Shown piece by piece: positions 1 through 7,643 of a stretch of DNA of 64,000 nt (its first letter is position 1; every line of letters starts with the position of its first letter). The DNA is from Streptomyces sp. A3M-1-3 (GTDB taxonomy: Bacteria; Actinomycetota; Actinomycetes; Streptomycetales; Streptomycetaceae). The notes beneath the pieces are model-generated. The model was not told the origin of the DNA. It did no database searches and saw only the letters and a program-made list of their open reading frames with translations. The stretch is from positions 1 through 64,000 of the forward strand of contig NZ_JANAVP010000021.1 in assembly GCF_024213665.1 (NCBI RefSeq). Direction: 5' to 3'. A program made the position numbers and the translations under genes.

Positions 1-22
1 ATCGGACCCAGAAACCTCCCTT

Positions 23-266
23 TCAGTTCCTCCCGGTTGAACCGGGGATACAACAGAGCGCCTCATGGCGCACCGGCATTGGCAGCCAGCTCGGCGACGA
101 CCACGGCTGCGGAGTCGGACAGTTCGCTGCCGTACGGAATGCCCCACACGTCGAGCCGATGGACGGCGAGATGCCGGGCGAGACGCGCACCGAGGCGCGT
201 AGCGCTGAAGCGCTGGGTGAACACACGTACGGTGACGGGAGTGTGGGGCTGGGCAGGTGCTGGCAT
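23..266 (-). pseudogene. truncated ATP-binding (HATPase) regulatory protein
   Basis: The reverse strand encodes the N-terminal part of a small GHKL-type ATP-binding protein of the anti-sigma-like kind common in Streptomyces. From an ATG at 266 one reads a beta-strand segment, a helix rich in Ala/Arg, and the N-box beginning VAELAANA. At about position 85 the frame breaks: continuing as VAELAANAGAP reaches a stop at 63, while the +1 frame gives NAVRH and then unrelated residues to a stop at 23. The D- and G-boxes are missing, so the product would be about 80 residues against roughly 140 for the family. Its place divergent from an XRE/DUF397 pair is the classic whiJ/abaA-type three-gene locus, which supports the assignment. 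The break could also be a sequencing error, but the missing C-terminus cannot. Confidence 0.6.
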
Positions 267-407
267 ATGCCCAGGCTGACGGCTTGGCATGGCGCTCACC
301 AGGCCGGCAGGCCGTACGCTGCGTCAGCGTACGGGTACATGGGGTGGACAGTACGCGTAACGGACCGTGACCATGGGTGAGTTGGGCTCCATGGAGGGGG
401 ACGGGAA

Positions 408-1229
408 ATGCCGGTCAACAGCGAGCCGGAAGCGTCGGACAGCCTCAAGGCATACGGGGCGATGCTGAAGGCGTTCCGCGAACGGGCCGGCCTCACCCAG
501 GAGGACCTGGCCCCGCTGGTGCGGTACTCCCCCCAGACGGTGGCATCGATCGAACAGGGCCGCCGCCTCCCGCCGAAGGACTTCGTCGAGCGGGCGGAAG
601 AGTCGCTGGACGGCTTCGGTGCGTTGCGGGCGGGAGCCCGGCACCTGACGCGAAGGCCGGGGCTGGCGTCCTGGTTCCGCCAGTGGGCGGGGCTGGAGGA
701 GCAGGCGGTGAGCTTGTGCACGTACGAATGCCGGGTGGTGCCGGGTCTGTTGCAGACGGAGGCGTACGCGCGAGCGGTGACCTTGAGCGTTCCCCCGCCG
801 CCGGACGAGGAACAGGTTCAGCAGCGGGTTGCGGCCCGACTGGCGCGCCAGGAGCTGCTCACACGTAGGCCGCCGATCGCATTCAGCTTTATCGTTGAAC
901 AGGCGCTGCTGGAACGGCAGACGGGCGGATTGGACGTCACCGGGGAACTCATCGACCACCTGCTGAGGTGGGCCGAACACTGGAACGTCGAGCTGCAGCT
1001 CATGCCACTGCGGCAGCCGGATCATGCGGGCTTGGACGGGCCCATGATGCTGTTGGAGACGCCGGAGAACCGCTGGCTCGGCTACACCGAGGGCCAGGAG
1101 TCGGGCCAGTTGATCTCCGATCCCAAACAGGTCAGCGTGCTTCTCCAGCGATATGCAAAACTGCGCTCACAGGCTCTCACCCCTGCAGACTCCGTGAGCC
1201 TGCTGGAGCGAATGCGAGGAGCGCTATGA
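408..1229 (+). CDS. XRE-family transcriptional regulator (Scr1/WhiJ type)
   Basis: A 273-residue cytoplasmic DNA-binding protein. Residues about 18-70 form a helix-turn-helix of the XRE class (AFRERAGLTQEDLAPLV, then a recognition helix containing SPQTVASIEQGRR). The rest, about 85-270, matches the DUF5753 effector domain, including the hallmark YECRVVPGLLQTEAYARAV. The ATG at 408 follows a GGGACGGGA ribosome site. Its stop overlaps the next ATG (ATGA), so it is translationally coupled to the DUF397 gene. Proteins of this family pair with small DUF397 partners and affect development and antibiotic production in Streptomyces (the Scr1/Scr2 and WhiJ loci); that role here is inferred from family and context. 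Confidence 0.9.
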   Translation: MPVNSEPEASDSLKAYGAMLKAFRERAGLTQEDLAPLVRYSPQTVASIEQGRRLPPKDFVERAEESLDGFGALRAGARHLTRRPGLASWFRQWAGLEEQAVSLCTYECRVVPGLLQTEAYARAVTLSVPPPPDEEQVQQRVAARLARQELLTRRPPIAFSFIVEQALLERQTGGLDVTGELIDHLLRWAEHWNVELQLMPLRQPDHAGLDGPMMLLETPENRWLGYTEGQESGQLISDPKQVSVLLQRYAKLRSQALTPADSVSLLERMRGAL

Positions 1230-1477
1230 CCGCCACCGAACTGGCCTGGTTCAAGAGCAGCTACAGCGGCTCCCAGGGCGACGCATGCGTCGAGGTCGCC
1301 CTCGCCTGGCGCAAGTCGAGCCGCAGCGGCTCCCAGGGCGACGACTGCGTTGAGGTCGCGACCTGCCCGTCCACCGTCCACGTCCGTGACTCGAAGAACA
1401 AGCAGGGCCCGCACCTGGCCCTCGCCCCCACCGCCTGGACGGCATTCGTCACGTACGCCACCTGCGGGGAGCGGTAA
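1226..1477 (+). CDS. DUF397 protein with duplicated motif
   Basis: An 83-residue protein coupled to the upstream XRE regulator by an ATGA overlap. It carries two back-to-back copies of the DUF397 signature: W-F-K-S-S-Y-S-G-S-Q-G-D-A-C-V-E-V-A at about residues 8-25, then W-R-K-S-S-R-S-G-S-Q-G-D-D-C-V-E-V-A about 20 residues on. A C-terminal VRDSKNKQGPHLALAPTAWTAFV follows. DUF397 proteins are small partners of Scr1/WhiJ-type regulators and are sometimes treated as antitoxin-like. The doubled front motif is common in the family. The exact function of this copy is unknown. Confidence 0.88.
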   Translation: MTATELAWFKSSYSGSQGDACVEVALAWRKSSRSGSQGDDCVEVATCPSTVHVRDSKNKQGPHLALAPTAWTAFVTYATCGER

Positions 1478-1554
1478 CCGGGCTGCGCCGGGAGCGAGTC
1501 GTTCGGGAAGGGGGCCGCCCTAGCGGGGATTATGGCGGCTCCGGGCCGGGCATC

Positions 1555-2069
1555 AAGGGCGCTCCCTGCGGTCGCGTCGCTGCGCGATGGCCTTCGGCCA
1601 CCCTTGACCCCCGTCCCTCCACCGCGAATTGACCAGAGGGGGGGCGGCCCCCGGGGCGGGGCCCGGGGATTCGTCGTCGCTGGCTCCGGTCCGCGCCCGG
1701 CCGCAGGCCGGTGAGCGGCTCGGGGCGCGGCGACTCCGGGATGGGCCCGGCCCCGGCTCAGCGGCCGCCGGGTGGTGGGCGGTTGCGGACGCGGCCACTT
1801 CGGGATCAGCCCGGCCCGGCTCAGCGGCCGCCAGGCCGGTGGGTGGGGCGCTCGGACGCTCCGGGGTGGGCCCGGCCCCCGACCTGCCGCGCCCCGCAAC
1901 CACCCGCCGGCCGGTCGCCACTGAACAAACCCGCGCCGCCCACCAGGCTCAGGTGGGGCCCCGCTCCCCAGGGCCGCCCGACGTACATCCGCAGCAGCGG
2001 GACACGGCTCGCTGTCAAGAGTGGAGCGAAGCGGAATCGCGCAGCGACGCGACCGCAGGGAGCGCCCTT
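1555..2069. repeat. gene-free region bounded by a perfect 34-bp inverted repeat
   Basis: No convincing gene lies between the DUF397 stop (1477) and the GntR stop (2156). The stretch is extremely G+C rich. A 34-base sequence at 1555-1588 (starting AAGGGCGCTCCCTGCGGTCG) recurs as its exact reverse complement at 2036-2069, enclosing about 450 bp. Open frames across it are low-complexity Arg/Pro/Gly translations without domain signatures. The arms may be a dispersed intergenic repeat or the ends of a small non-autonomous element; I see no transposase between them. Confidence 0.7.
1738..1889. repeat. imperfect ~60-bp direct repeat, about 2.5 copies
   Basis: Three consecutive segments beginning near 1738, 1802 and 1862 share the core GGGAT..GCCCGGCCC followed by GGCTCAGCGGCCGCC and a GGTGGG run. 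The third copy is partial. The spacing of 60-64 bp is not held exactly, so this is a degenerate tandem duplication lying inside the larger inverted repeat. Confidence 0.6.
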
Positions 2070-2155
2070 TACAGGGAGACGAGGCCCGCCAGACTCTCAA
2101 ACCGGGCGGCCCCGGGTTACCCCGAACCACGCGTACCCGGTCAGGCGGCCCCCGC

Positions 2156-2908
2156 TCACCCTCCCGCCCCCCTGAAGTGTTCCCGTACCAGCGACTCCAC
2201 CACCGCGAGGTCCTGGGCGATCAGGGCTCCCAGTAGCGCCGAGTGTTCCGCCGCGTCCGCCACCAGGTCCGCGTGGCGGACCGGCGGGGCGCTTGCTGCC
2301 GGCCACTGGGCGCGGCGGTGCAAGTCCGCCGCCACCAGCAGGAGTTGCTGGTTGCCGGCGAGGGCCAGGACCGCGCGGTGGAACGCGCGGTCCGACTCCG
2401 CGTACGCCGCAAGATCGCCCCGCGCCGCCGCCAGCGCCGTGGCGTCGGCGAGCGGACGCAGTTCGGCCCAGCGCTCGGCCGGGACCGTACGGGCCAGCCC
2501 GAGCATCACCGGCACCTCGATCAGCGCCCGGATCTCCGCCAGCTCGGCGAGTTCGCGCGCACCGCGCCGAACCACCCGGAAGCCCCGATTGGGAACGACC
2601 TCGACGGCCCCCTCCAGGGCGAGTTGCTGCATCGCCTCACGGACCGGCGTGGCGGACACGCCGAAGCGCTCGGCCAGAACCGGTGCGGAGTAGAGCGCGC
2701 CAGGTTCAAGCTCGCCATCCACCAGCGCCGTCCGCAGCGCGTCGAGTATCTGGCCGCGTACCGAGTGGCGGAACACCCGTGGCGCCGGCGGCTCGCTGTG
2801 CGTGTGCTCCCCACGGGCCCCGCCCCCGTCCCCCCGGGCCTGCTCCGGCACCCGGGGCACGGCGGACCCGGCCGGCGACGCGGCGTCACGCGCTCGGGCC
2901 TGCTCCAC
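2156..2908 (-). CDS. GntR-family transcriptional regulator, FCD subfamily
   Basis: A winged helix-turn-helix regulator with an FCD ligand domain. The DNA-binding part (about residues 46-113 from the GTG at 2908) includes LVDGELEPGALYSAPVLAERF and GVSATPVREAMQQLALEGAV, a textbook GntR signature. The C-terminal ~135 residues have the all-helical FCD pattern (AEIRALIEVPVMLGLA, SDRAFHRAVLALAGN, EHSALLGALIAQD), which usually binds a carboxylate through conserved Asp/His. I chose GTG 2908 because GGAGGAGG stands six bases before it. An ATG at 2998 would add 30 residues but lacks a ribosome site. It is divergent from the FhuF-like gene, with an iron box in between. The effector is unknown. Confidence 0.85.
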   Translation of the reverse strand: MEQARARDAASPAGSAVPRVPEQARGDGGGARGEHTHSEPPAPRVFRHSVRGQILDALRTALVDGELEPGALYSAPVLAERFGVSATPVREAMQQLALEGAVEVVPNRGFRVVRRGARELAELAEIRALIEVPVMLGLARTVPAERWAELRPLADATALAAARGDLAAYAESDRAFHRAVLALAGNQQLLLVAADLHRRAQWPAASAPPVRHADLVADAAEHSALLGALIAQDLAVVESLVREHFRGAGG

Positions 2909-3011
2909 TCGGGTCCTCCTCCGGCGTCCGCTCAGACCCAGCTCGCGAGCGCCAGGGCCTGTATGCACGATAGGCGGACGGGGCTGCAGTTCAAACATCG
3001 AACGCGTCGGG

Positions 3012-3030
3012 TAAGGTAAGGCTAACCTGC
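3012..3030. promoter_or_regulatory. iron box (DmdR1/IdeR-type operator)
   Basis: The 19 bases TAAGGTAAGGCTAACCTGC fit the actinobacterial iron-repressor consensus TWAGGTWAGSCTWACCTWA at 17 positions, with only the last two bases off. The site is 27 bp before the ATG of the FhuF-like iron-sulfur protein and upstream of the divergent GntR gene. DtxR-family repressors bind such boxes when Fe2+ is plentiful, so expression on iron starvation is inferred. Confidence 0.8.
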
Positions 3031-3056
3031 TAACGATCGCGATTCGGTGGTCCCGC

Positions 3057-3935
3057 ATGACCGTCCCGGCTTTGCTCCCCAGCGCCGCGCGCCCCCTCGT
3101 CCCGACCGGATGCGCGACCGGCTCTCCGGTCGCGGACTCGTACGCGCGCCTTGCCGAGGTGTTCCCCGGTCTGCAGATAAGGGAACCGACCGCGGGCACG
3201 GCGACCCCCCGCGGCGCGGGCTGGGTCGGTGCGGACGAACTCGCGGCCGGCGGCCCCGCTCTCGACGCCTTCCTCGCCTGGGACAACGCGCAGGTCCTGA
3301 AGGACTACGGGCAGCAGGCCCGCCCCGACGTGATCGCCAGCTTCGGCTTCCACCGGTACGCCTGGCCCGCCTGCCTGCTCATCACGGTGCCGTGGTTTCT
3401 GCACCGCCGGGTGCCCCGCACCCCCGTCGGGAACGTCAGCTTCCACCGCACGCTGGGCCGGATGACCGCCCGGGTGGAGAGCTTCGCCTGTCTGCCGGGG
3501 GATCCGGCGGCCCTGCTGCCGGGCGCCAGGGTCGTACCGGACGAGGAGGCCCTGCGGGCCGAAGTGCGGGAGGCCGTCGCCGAACACCTCGGGCCGGTCC
3601 TGGAGGGCTTCGGCCCGCGGATGCGCCGCGGCAGGCGCGCCCTGTGGGGCATGGCGACGGACGAGATCGTCGAGGGCCTCTGGTACATCTCGCATCTGCT
3701 CGGCGAGGAGCAGCGCGCGATGACCGAGCTCGAACTGCTGCTGCCCGGCACCACGGCCCCGTACGTCGGCTCCACCGGCTTCCGTACGCTCACCGGCCCG
3801 AACGGCGAGGCGCTGCCCACCCGCGACCGGGCCAGTTGCTGCCTCTTCTACACGCTGCGGCCCGAGGACACCTGCGTCACCTGTCCGCGTACATGCGACG
3901 CCGACCGCATCGCCCGGCTGTCCGCCTCCGCGTAG
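3057..3935 (+). CDS. (2Fe-2S) siderophore-reductase-like protein (FhuF family)
   Basis: A 292-residue cytoplasmic protein whose C-terminus carries the FhuF cluster motif: Cys261-Cys262, ten residues, Cys273-x2-Cys276, with an extra Cys280. FhuF-type proteins hold a [2Fe-2S] cluster and reduce ferric iron in siderophore chelates to release Fe2+. The body (SFGFHRYAWPACLLITVPWFL; LWYISHLLGEEQRAMTELELLLPG) fits the family. A strong iron box lies directly upstream, which supports a role in iron acquisition. No siderophore biosynthesis or importer genes are adjacent, so it probably serves a system encoded elsewhere. ATG 3057 has a modest GGTGG ribosome site. Confidence 0.82.
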   Translation: MTVPALLPSAARPLVPTGCATGSPVADSYARLAEVFPGLQIREPTAGTATPRGAGWVGADELAAGGPALDAFLAWDNAQVLKDYGQQARPDVIASFGFHRYAWPACLLITVPWFLHRRVPRTPVGNVSFHRTLGRMTARVESFACLPGDPAALLPGARVVPDEEALRAEVREAVAEHLGPVLEGFGPRMRRGRRALWGMATDEIVEGLWYISHLLGEEQRAMTELELLLPGTTAPYVGSTGFRTLTGPNGEALPTRDRASCCLFYTLRPEDTCVTCPRTCDADRIARLSASA

Positions 3936-4133
3936 CGCCTCCGCGTAGTGTCACGCCACTCGATGCAGTGACGTAAATCGAACTCAACTCCCTACCTACG
4001 GACGGTAGTTCGACCTAGATCGCCCTATCCGGAGGGGTGTGGCCTCCGTTGGCGTCCACTTGCCCCGAAACCCTCATCCCGGCCAACCGGAATCCGCAAC
4101 TATGGCGGTCCGAACGAGCCGAAACCGCCTGAC

Positions 4134-4169
4134 GCGATGCAAGCGATGCATGCGATGCAAGCGATGCAA
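4134..4169. repeat. four tandem 9-bp repeats before DUF2637 gene
   Basis: GCGATGCAA occurs four times head to tail (second copy GCGATGCAT), ending one base before the AGGGA ribosome site of the gene at 4180. It may be an operator array or part of the leader transcript. If translation began further upstream the repeats would encode an Arg-Cys-rich tract, which looks unnatural. Confidence 0.75.
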
Positions 4170-4179
4170 GGGACACCGG

Positions 4180-5247
4180 ATGAGACTGACCGACATATCG
4201 CTGGACTGGCTGCTTCCGGGCGCCCTGTTGCTCCTGGGCGTGATGGCGGCGGTCGCGGTGCTCGCGCGCGGGAAGCGCGCCGGGGACAAAGCCGCGGCCG
4301 ACGACACCTGGGAACGCAGTGAGGAACGCCGCCGGCGCAAGGAAGCGGTCTACGGAACCGCCTCCTACCTGCTGCTCTTCTGCTGTGCCGCGGTCGCCGC
4401 CGCGCTCTCCTTCCACGGCCTGGTCGGCTTCGGCCGGCAGAACCTGAACCTCACCGGCGGCTGGGAGTACCTGGTCCCCTTCGGACTCGACGGCGCGGCC
4501 ATGTTCTGCTCGGTCCTCGCCGTACGTGAGGCCAGCCACGGCGACGCGGCACTCGGCTCGCGCCTGCTGGTGTGGACGTTCGCGGGCGCGGCCGCCTGGT
4601 TCAACTGGGTGCACGCGCCCCGGGGCCTGGGCCACGCCGGCGCCCCGCAGTTCTTCGCCGGCATGTCACTGTCGGCCGCGGTGCTCTTCGACCGCGCGCT
4701 CAAGCAGACGCGCCGGGCGGCACTGCGCGAGCAGGGTCTGGTGCCGCGTCCGCTGCCGCAGATCCGGATCGTGCGGTGGCTACGGGCGCCCCGCGAGACG
4801 TTCGGCGCGTGGTCGCTGATGCTGCTGGAGGGCGTACGCACGCTGGACGAGGCGGTCGACGAGGTCCGTGAGGACCGGCGGGAGAAGGAGCAGAACCGGC
4901 TCCGCCGCAGGGACCAGGAGAAGCGGGAACGGGCCCACATCAGGGCGCTCAACCGCCAGCACCGGGCGTTCGGCCGCAGCCGCGGCGGCGGCCGTCAGGT
5001 GGAGGTCACGGGCATCGCCCCCGGCACGGGTTCCGCGCAGGTCGGCGCGGAACCCGCCATAGCAGAGCCAGGACAACTGCCGCCGCCGCGCCCCCGGCCC
5101 TCCCTCCAGGCCGTGACTGGTACGAGCCCGGCCCTCGGTCCTGAGTCCAGGACCGTCGACCTCACCGCCGAGGACGACACCCAGACCCTCCCGCGACTCG
5201 ACTCCCTGGAGCGCAAACTCAAGGACCTCGAGCAGCAGTTCGGCTGA
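4180..5247 (+). CDS. DUF2637 membrane protein
   Basis: A 355-residue protein with an N-terminal membrane segment (WLLPGALLLLGVMAAVAVL) followed by a charged linker and about three more hydrophobic helices between residues 60 and 170, containing the DUF2637 hallmarks PFGLDGAAMFCSVLAVREA and AAAWFNWVHAP. The C-terminal half is cytoplasmic and charged, with a Glu/Arg-rich probable coiled coil at about 225-265 and a Pro-rich tail ending in a short helix. DUF2637 proteins occur on actinomycete chromosomes and conjugative elements; some are linked to DNA transfer, but no transfer genes are visible here. The ATG at 4180 follows AAGGGA; a longer form from 4039 would include the 9-bp repeats. Confidence 0.8.
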   Translation: MRLTDISLDWLLPGALLLLGVMAAVAVLARGKRAGDKAAADDTWERSEERRRRKEAVYGTASYLLLFCCAAVAAALSFHGLVGFGRQNLNLTGGWEYLVPFGLDGAAMFCSVLAVREASHGDAALGSRLLVWTFAGAAAWFNWVHAPRGLGHAGAPQFFAGMSLSAAVLFDRALKQTRRAALREQGLVPRPLPQIRIVRWLRAPRETFGAWSLMLLEGVRTLDEAVDEVREDRREKEQNRLRRRDQEKRERAHIRALNRQHRAFGRSRGGGRQVEVTGIAPGTGSAQVGAEPAIAEPGQLPPPRPRPSLQAVTGTSPALGPESRTVDLTAEDDTQTLPRLDSLERKLKDLEQQFG

Positions 5248-5293
5248 CCGGGCAGTTCGGCTCAACCGGGCGGGGGAATCCGCCGGGCACCTG

Positions 5294-5707
5294 CTACGCG
5301 GGTCCCCCGTCCAGCTCGAACCACACCGCCTTGCCGATCCCGTGCGCCCGCACGCCCCACGCGTCGGCCAGCGCCTGCACCAGCAGCAGCCCCCGGCCGT
5401 TCGTAGCGTCGTTGCCGTCGCTCCCGTCGCCTGCGGCCGGCGCGCGCGGCCTCGGGTGCCGGGCGACGAAGTCCCTGACCTCCACACGGAGCCGGGTCGC
5501 CGCGACGGTGGCGGTGACCACCGCATCGCGGTCGGTGTGCACCAGCGCATTGGTGACGAGCTCGCTGGTCAGCAGCTCCGCGACCTCCCCACAGTCCGGT
5601 CTGCCCCAGTGGCGCAGCAGGTCCCGCAGCGCCCGCCGGACCTCACCCACCGCGGTGAGATCGGCCTTTCCCAGCTTGCGGCTCATCTGCAGCTGTCGCC
5701 CAGTCAT
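5294..5707 (-). CDS. anti-sigma-factor-like ATP-binding protein
   Basis: A 137-residue single-domain GHKL ATPase. The N-box is ELVTNALVHT (about 50-59), the Mg-binding VEVRDF follows near 77, and the G-box region NGRGLLLVQALADAWGV lies near 104-120, so all ATP-site elements are present. Such proteins usually phosphorylate or sequester partners in partner-switching control of sigma factors. No adjacent sigma factor or antagonist is present, so the partner is unknown. The ATG at 5707 is preceded by GGTGGGGG; the Met seven residues later has no ribosome site. Confidence 0.85.
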   Translation of the reverse strand: MTGRQLQMSRKLGKADLTAVGEVRRALRDLLRHWGRPDCGEVAELLTSELVTNALVHTDRDAVVTATVAATRLRVEVRDFVARHPRPRAPAAGDGSDGNDATNGRGLLLVQALADAWGVRAHGIGKAVWFELDGGPA

Positions 5708-5817
5708 AGCCCCCACCCGCACAGCTTCCCCCGCCCCTCCCCCTCGAACACGCCTACGAGATGCATGCCCCGCAGGCTTGAGAGCACGCATGTCGATTCA
5801 TCGACAGTGATCCCGAC

Positions 5818-7560
5818 TCAGAGACGGGGCACATTCCGCAGGTTGGAGCGCGCCATCTGCACCATCCGGCCCACTCCGCCGTCCAGCACGATCTTGCTCG
5901 TGGAGAGGGCGAAGCCCGTCACCATCTCCGCGCGGATCTTCGGCGGGATGGACAGCGCGTTCGGGTCGGTGACCACGTCCACCAGGGCCGGACCCTTGTG
6001 CTTGAACGCCTCCTTCAGCGCACCCACGAGCTGTTTCGGCTTCTCCACCCGCACCCCGTACGCGCCGGCCGCGTTGGCGATCGCCGCGAAGTCCGGGTTC
6101 CGGTTCGTCGTTCCGTACGACGGGAGCCCGGCGACCAGCATCTCCAGCTCGACCATGCTCAGCGAGGAGTTGTTGAACAGCACGATCTTCACTGGCAGGT
6201 CGTACTGCACCAGGGTGAGGAAGTCGCCCATCAGCATGGTGAATCCGCCGTCGCCGGACATCGAGATCACCTGGCGGCCACGGTCGGTGAACTGCGCGCC
6301 GATCGCCTGCGGCAGCGCGTTCGCCATCGAGCCGTGGCTGAACGAGCCGATGATGCGCCGTCTGCCGTTCGGGGAGAGGTAACGGGCCGCCCAGACGTTG
6401 CACATCCCGGTGTCCACGGTGAACACCGCGTCGTCGTCCGCGAGTTCGTCCAGTACGGACGCCACGTACTCCGGGTGGAGGGGAACGTGCTTCTCCACCT
6501 TGCGGGTGTACGCCTTGATCACGCCTTCGAGGGCGTCCGCGTGCTTCTTGAGCATCCGGTCCAGGAACTTGCGGTCGGTCTTGGCCCTGACCCGCGGGAT
6601 CAGACAGCGCAGCGTCTCGCGCACATCGCCCCAGACCGCGAGGTCGAGCTTGGAGCGGCGGCCGAGGTGCTCCGGGCGGACGTCCACCTGGGCGATCTCG
6701 ACGTCGTCGGGGAGGAACGCGTTGTACGGGAAGTCGGTGCCCAGCAGGATCAGCAGATCGCACTCGTGGGTGGCCTCGTAGGCGGCGCCGTAGCCGAGCA
6801 GCCCGCTCATGCCGACGTCGTACGGATTGTCGTACTGGATCCACTCCTTGCCGCGCAGCGCGTGCCCCACCGGAGACTTGATCCGCTCCGCGAACTCCAT
6901 CACCTCGGCGTGGGCGCCGGCCGTGCCGCTGCCGCAGAACAGGGTCACCCGGTCGGCCTGGTCGATCATGCGCACCAGCTTGTCGATCTCCGTGTCGCCC
7001 GGCCGTACGGTCGGGCGCGAGGTGACCAGGGCGTGCTCCACCGCCTTGTCGGGGACGGCCTGCGCTGCGATGTCGCCCGGCAGAGTGACCACGCTGACCC
7101 CGCTGCGACCGACCGCGTGCTGCACCGCCGTCTGGAGCAGGCGGGGCATCTGCTTCGGGTTGGAGATCATCTCGCTGTAGTGGCTGCACTCGCGGAACAG
7201 CTGGTCGGGGTGGGTCTCCTGGAAGTAGCCGAGGCCGATCTCGCTCGACGGGATGTGCGAGGCGAGGGCCAGCACCGGGGCCATCGAGCGGTGCGCGTCG
7301 TAGAGGCCGTTGATGAGGTGCAGGTTGCCGGGGCCGCAGGAGCCGGCGCACGCGGCGAGCCTGCCGGTGATCTGGGCCTCGGCGCCGGCCGCGAAGGCGG
7401 CCGTCTCCTCGTGCCTGACGTGGATCCATTCGATGGCGGCGTTACGGCGGATGGCGTCGACGACGGGGTTCAGGCTGTCGCCGACGACGCCGTACAGGCG
7501 CTGCACGCCTGCGCGCACGAGGATGTCGACGAACTGCTCCGCCACGTTCTGTTTGGCCAT
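5818..7560 (-). CDS. poxB: pyruvate dehydrogenase (quinone) / pyruvate oxidase
   Basis: A 580-residue thiamin-diphosphate enzyme, full length for the PoxB family. The N-terminal pyrimidine-binding domain contains catalytic Glu51 in RHEETAAFAAGAEAQITG. The middle domain (about 190-340) is the FAD-type fold, and the C-terminal domain carries the ThDP/Mg motif GDGGF at 436-440 with NN at 463-464. PoxB oxidises pyruvate to acetate and CO2, passing electrons to membrane quinone. The extreme C-terminus (IVLDGGVGRMVQMARSN) could form the membrane-docking helix seen in the E. coli enzyme. It stands alone, with no operon partner. Confidence 0.9.
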   Translation of the reverse strand: MAKQNVAEQFVDILVRAGVQRLYGVVGDSLNPVVDAIRRNAAIEWIHVRHEETAAFAAGAEAQITGRLAACAGSCGPGNLHLINGLYDAHRSMAPVLALASHIPSSEIGLGYFQETHPDQLFRECSHYSEMISNPKQMPRLLQTAVQHAVGRSGVSVVTLPGDIAAQAVPDKAVEHALVTSRPTVRPGDTEIDKLVRMIDQADRVTLFCGSGTAGAHAEVMEFAERIKSPVGHALRGKEWIQYDNPYDVGMSGLLGYGAAYEATHECDLLILLGTDFPYNAFLPDDVEIAQVDVRPEHLGRRSKLDLAVWGDVRETLRCLIPRVRAKTDRKFLDRMLKKHADALEGVIKAYTRKVEKHVPLHPEYVASVLDELADDDAVFTVDTGMCNVWAARYLSPNGRRRIIGSFSHGSMANALPQAIGAQFTDRGRQVISMSGDGGFTMLMGDFLTLVQYDLPVKIVLFNNSSLSMVELEMLVAGLPSYGTTNRNPDFAAIANAAGAYGVRVEKPKQLVGALKEAFKHKGPALVDVVTDPNALSIPPKIRAEMVTGFALSTSKIVLDGGVGRMVQMARSNLRNVPRL

Positions 7561-7643
7561 GGGGCGCGCGCCCTTTCCGGTCTGGTCCGGTCTGGTCCGG
7601 TCGTGTGGATCTCCGGGACTCCATCAACCCACGCCGGGCGCGC

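Noticed and set aside
1226..1345. Doubled motif in the DUF397 protein as a novel fusion
   Set aside because: Two copies of this motif are common within DUF397 proteins.
1532..2175. Several open frames in the G+C-rich region, up to 350 codons
   Set aside because: Arg/Pro/Gly low-complexity translations caused by extreme G+C; none has a conserved domain, and repeats explain the sequence.
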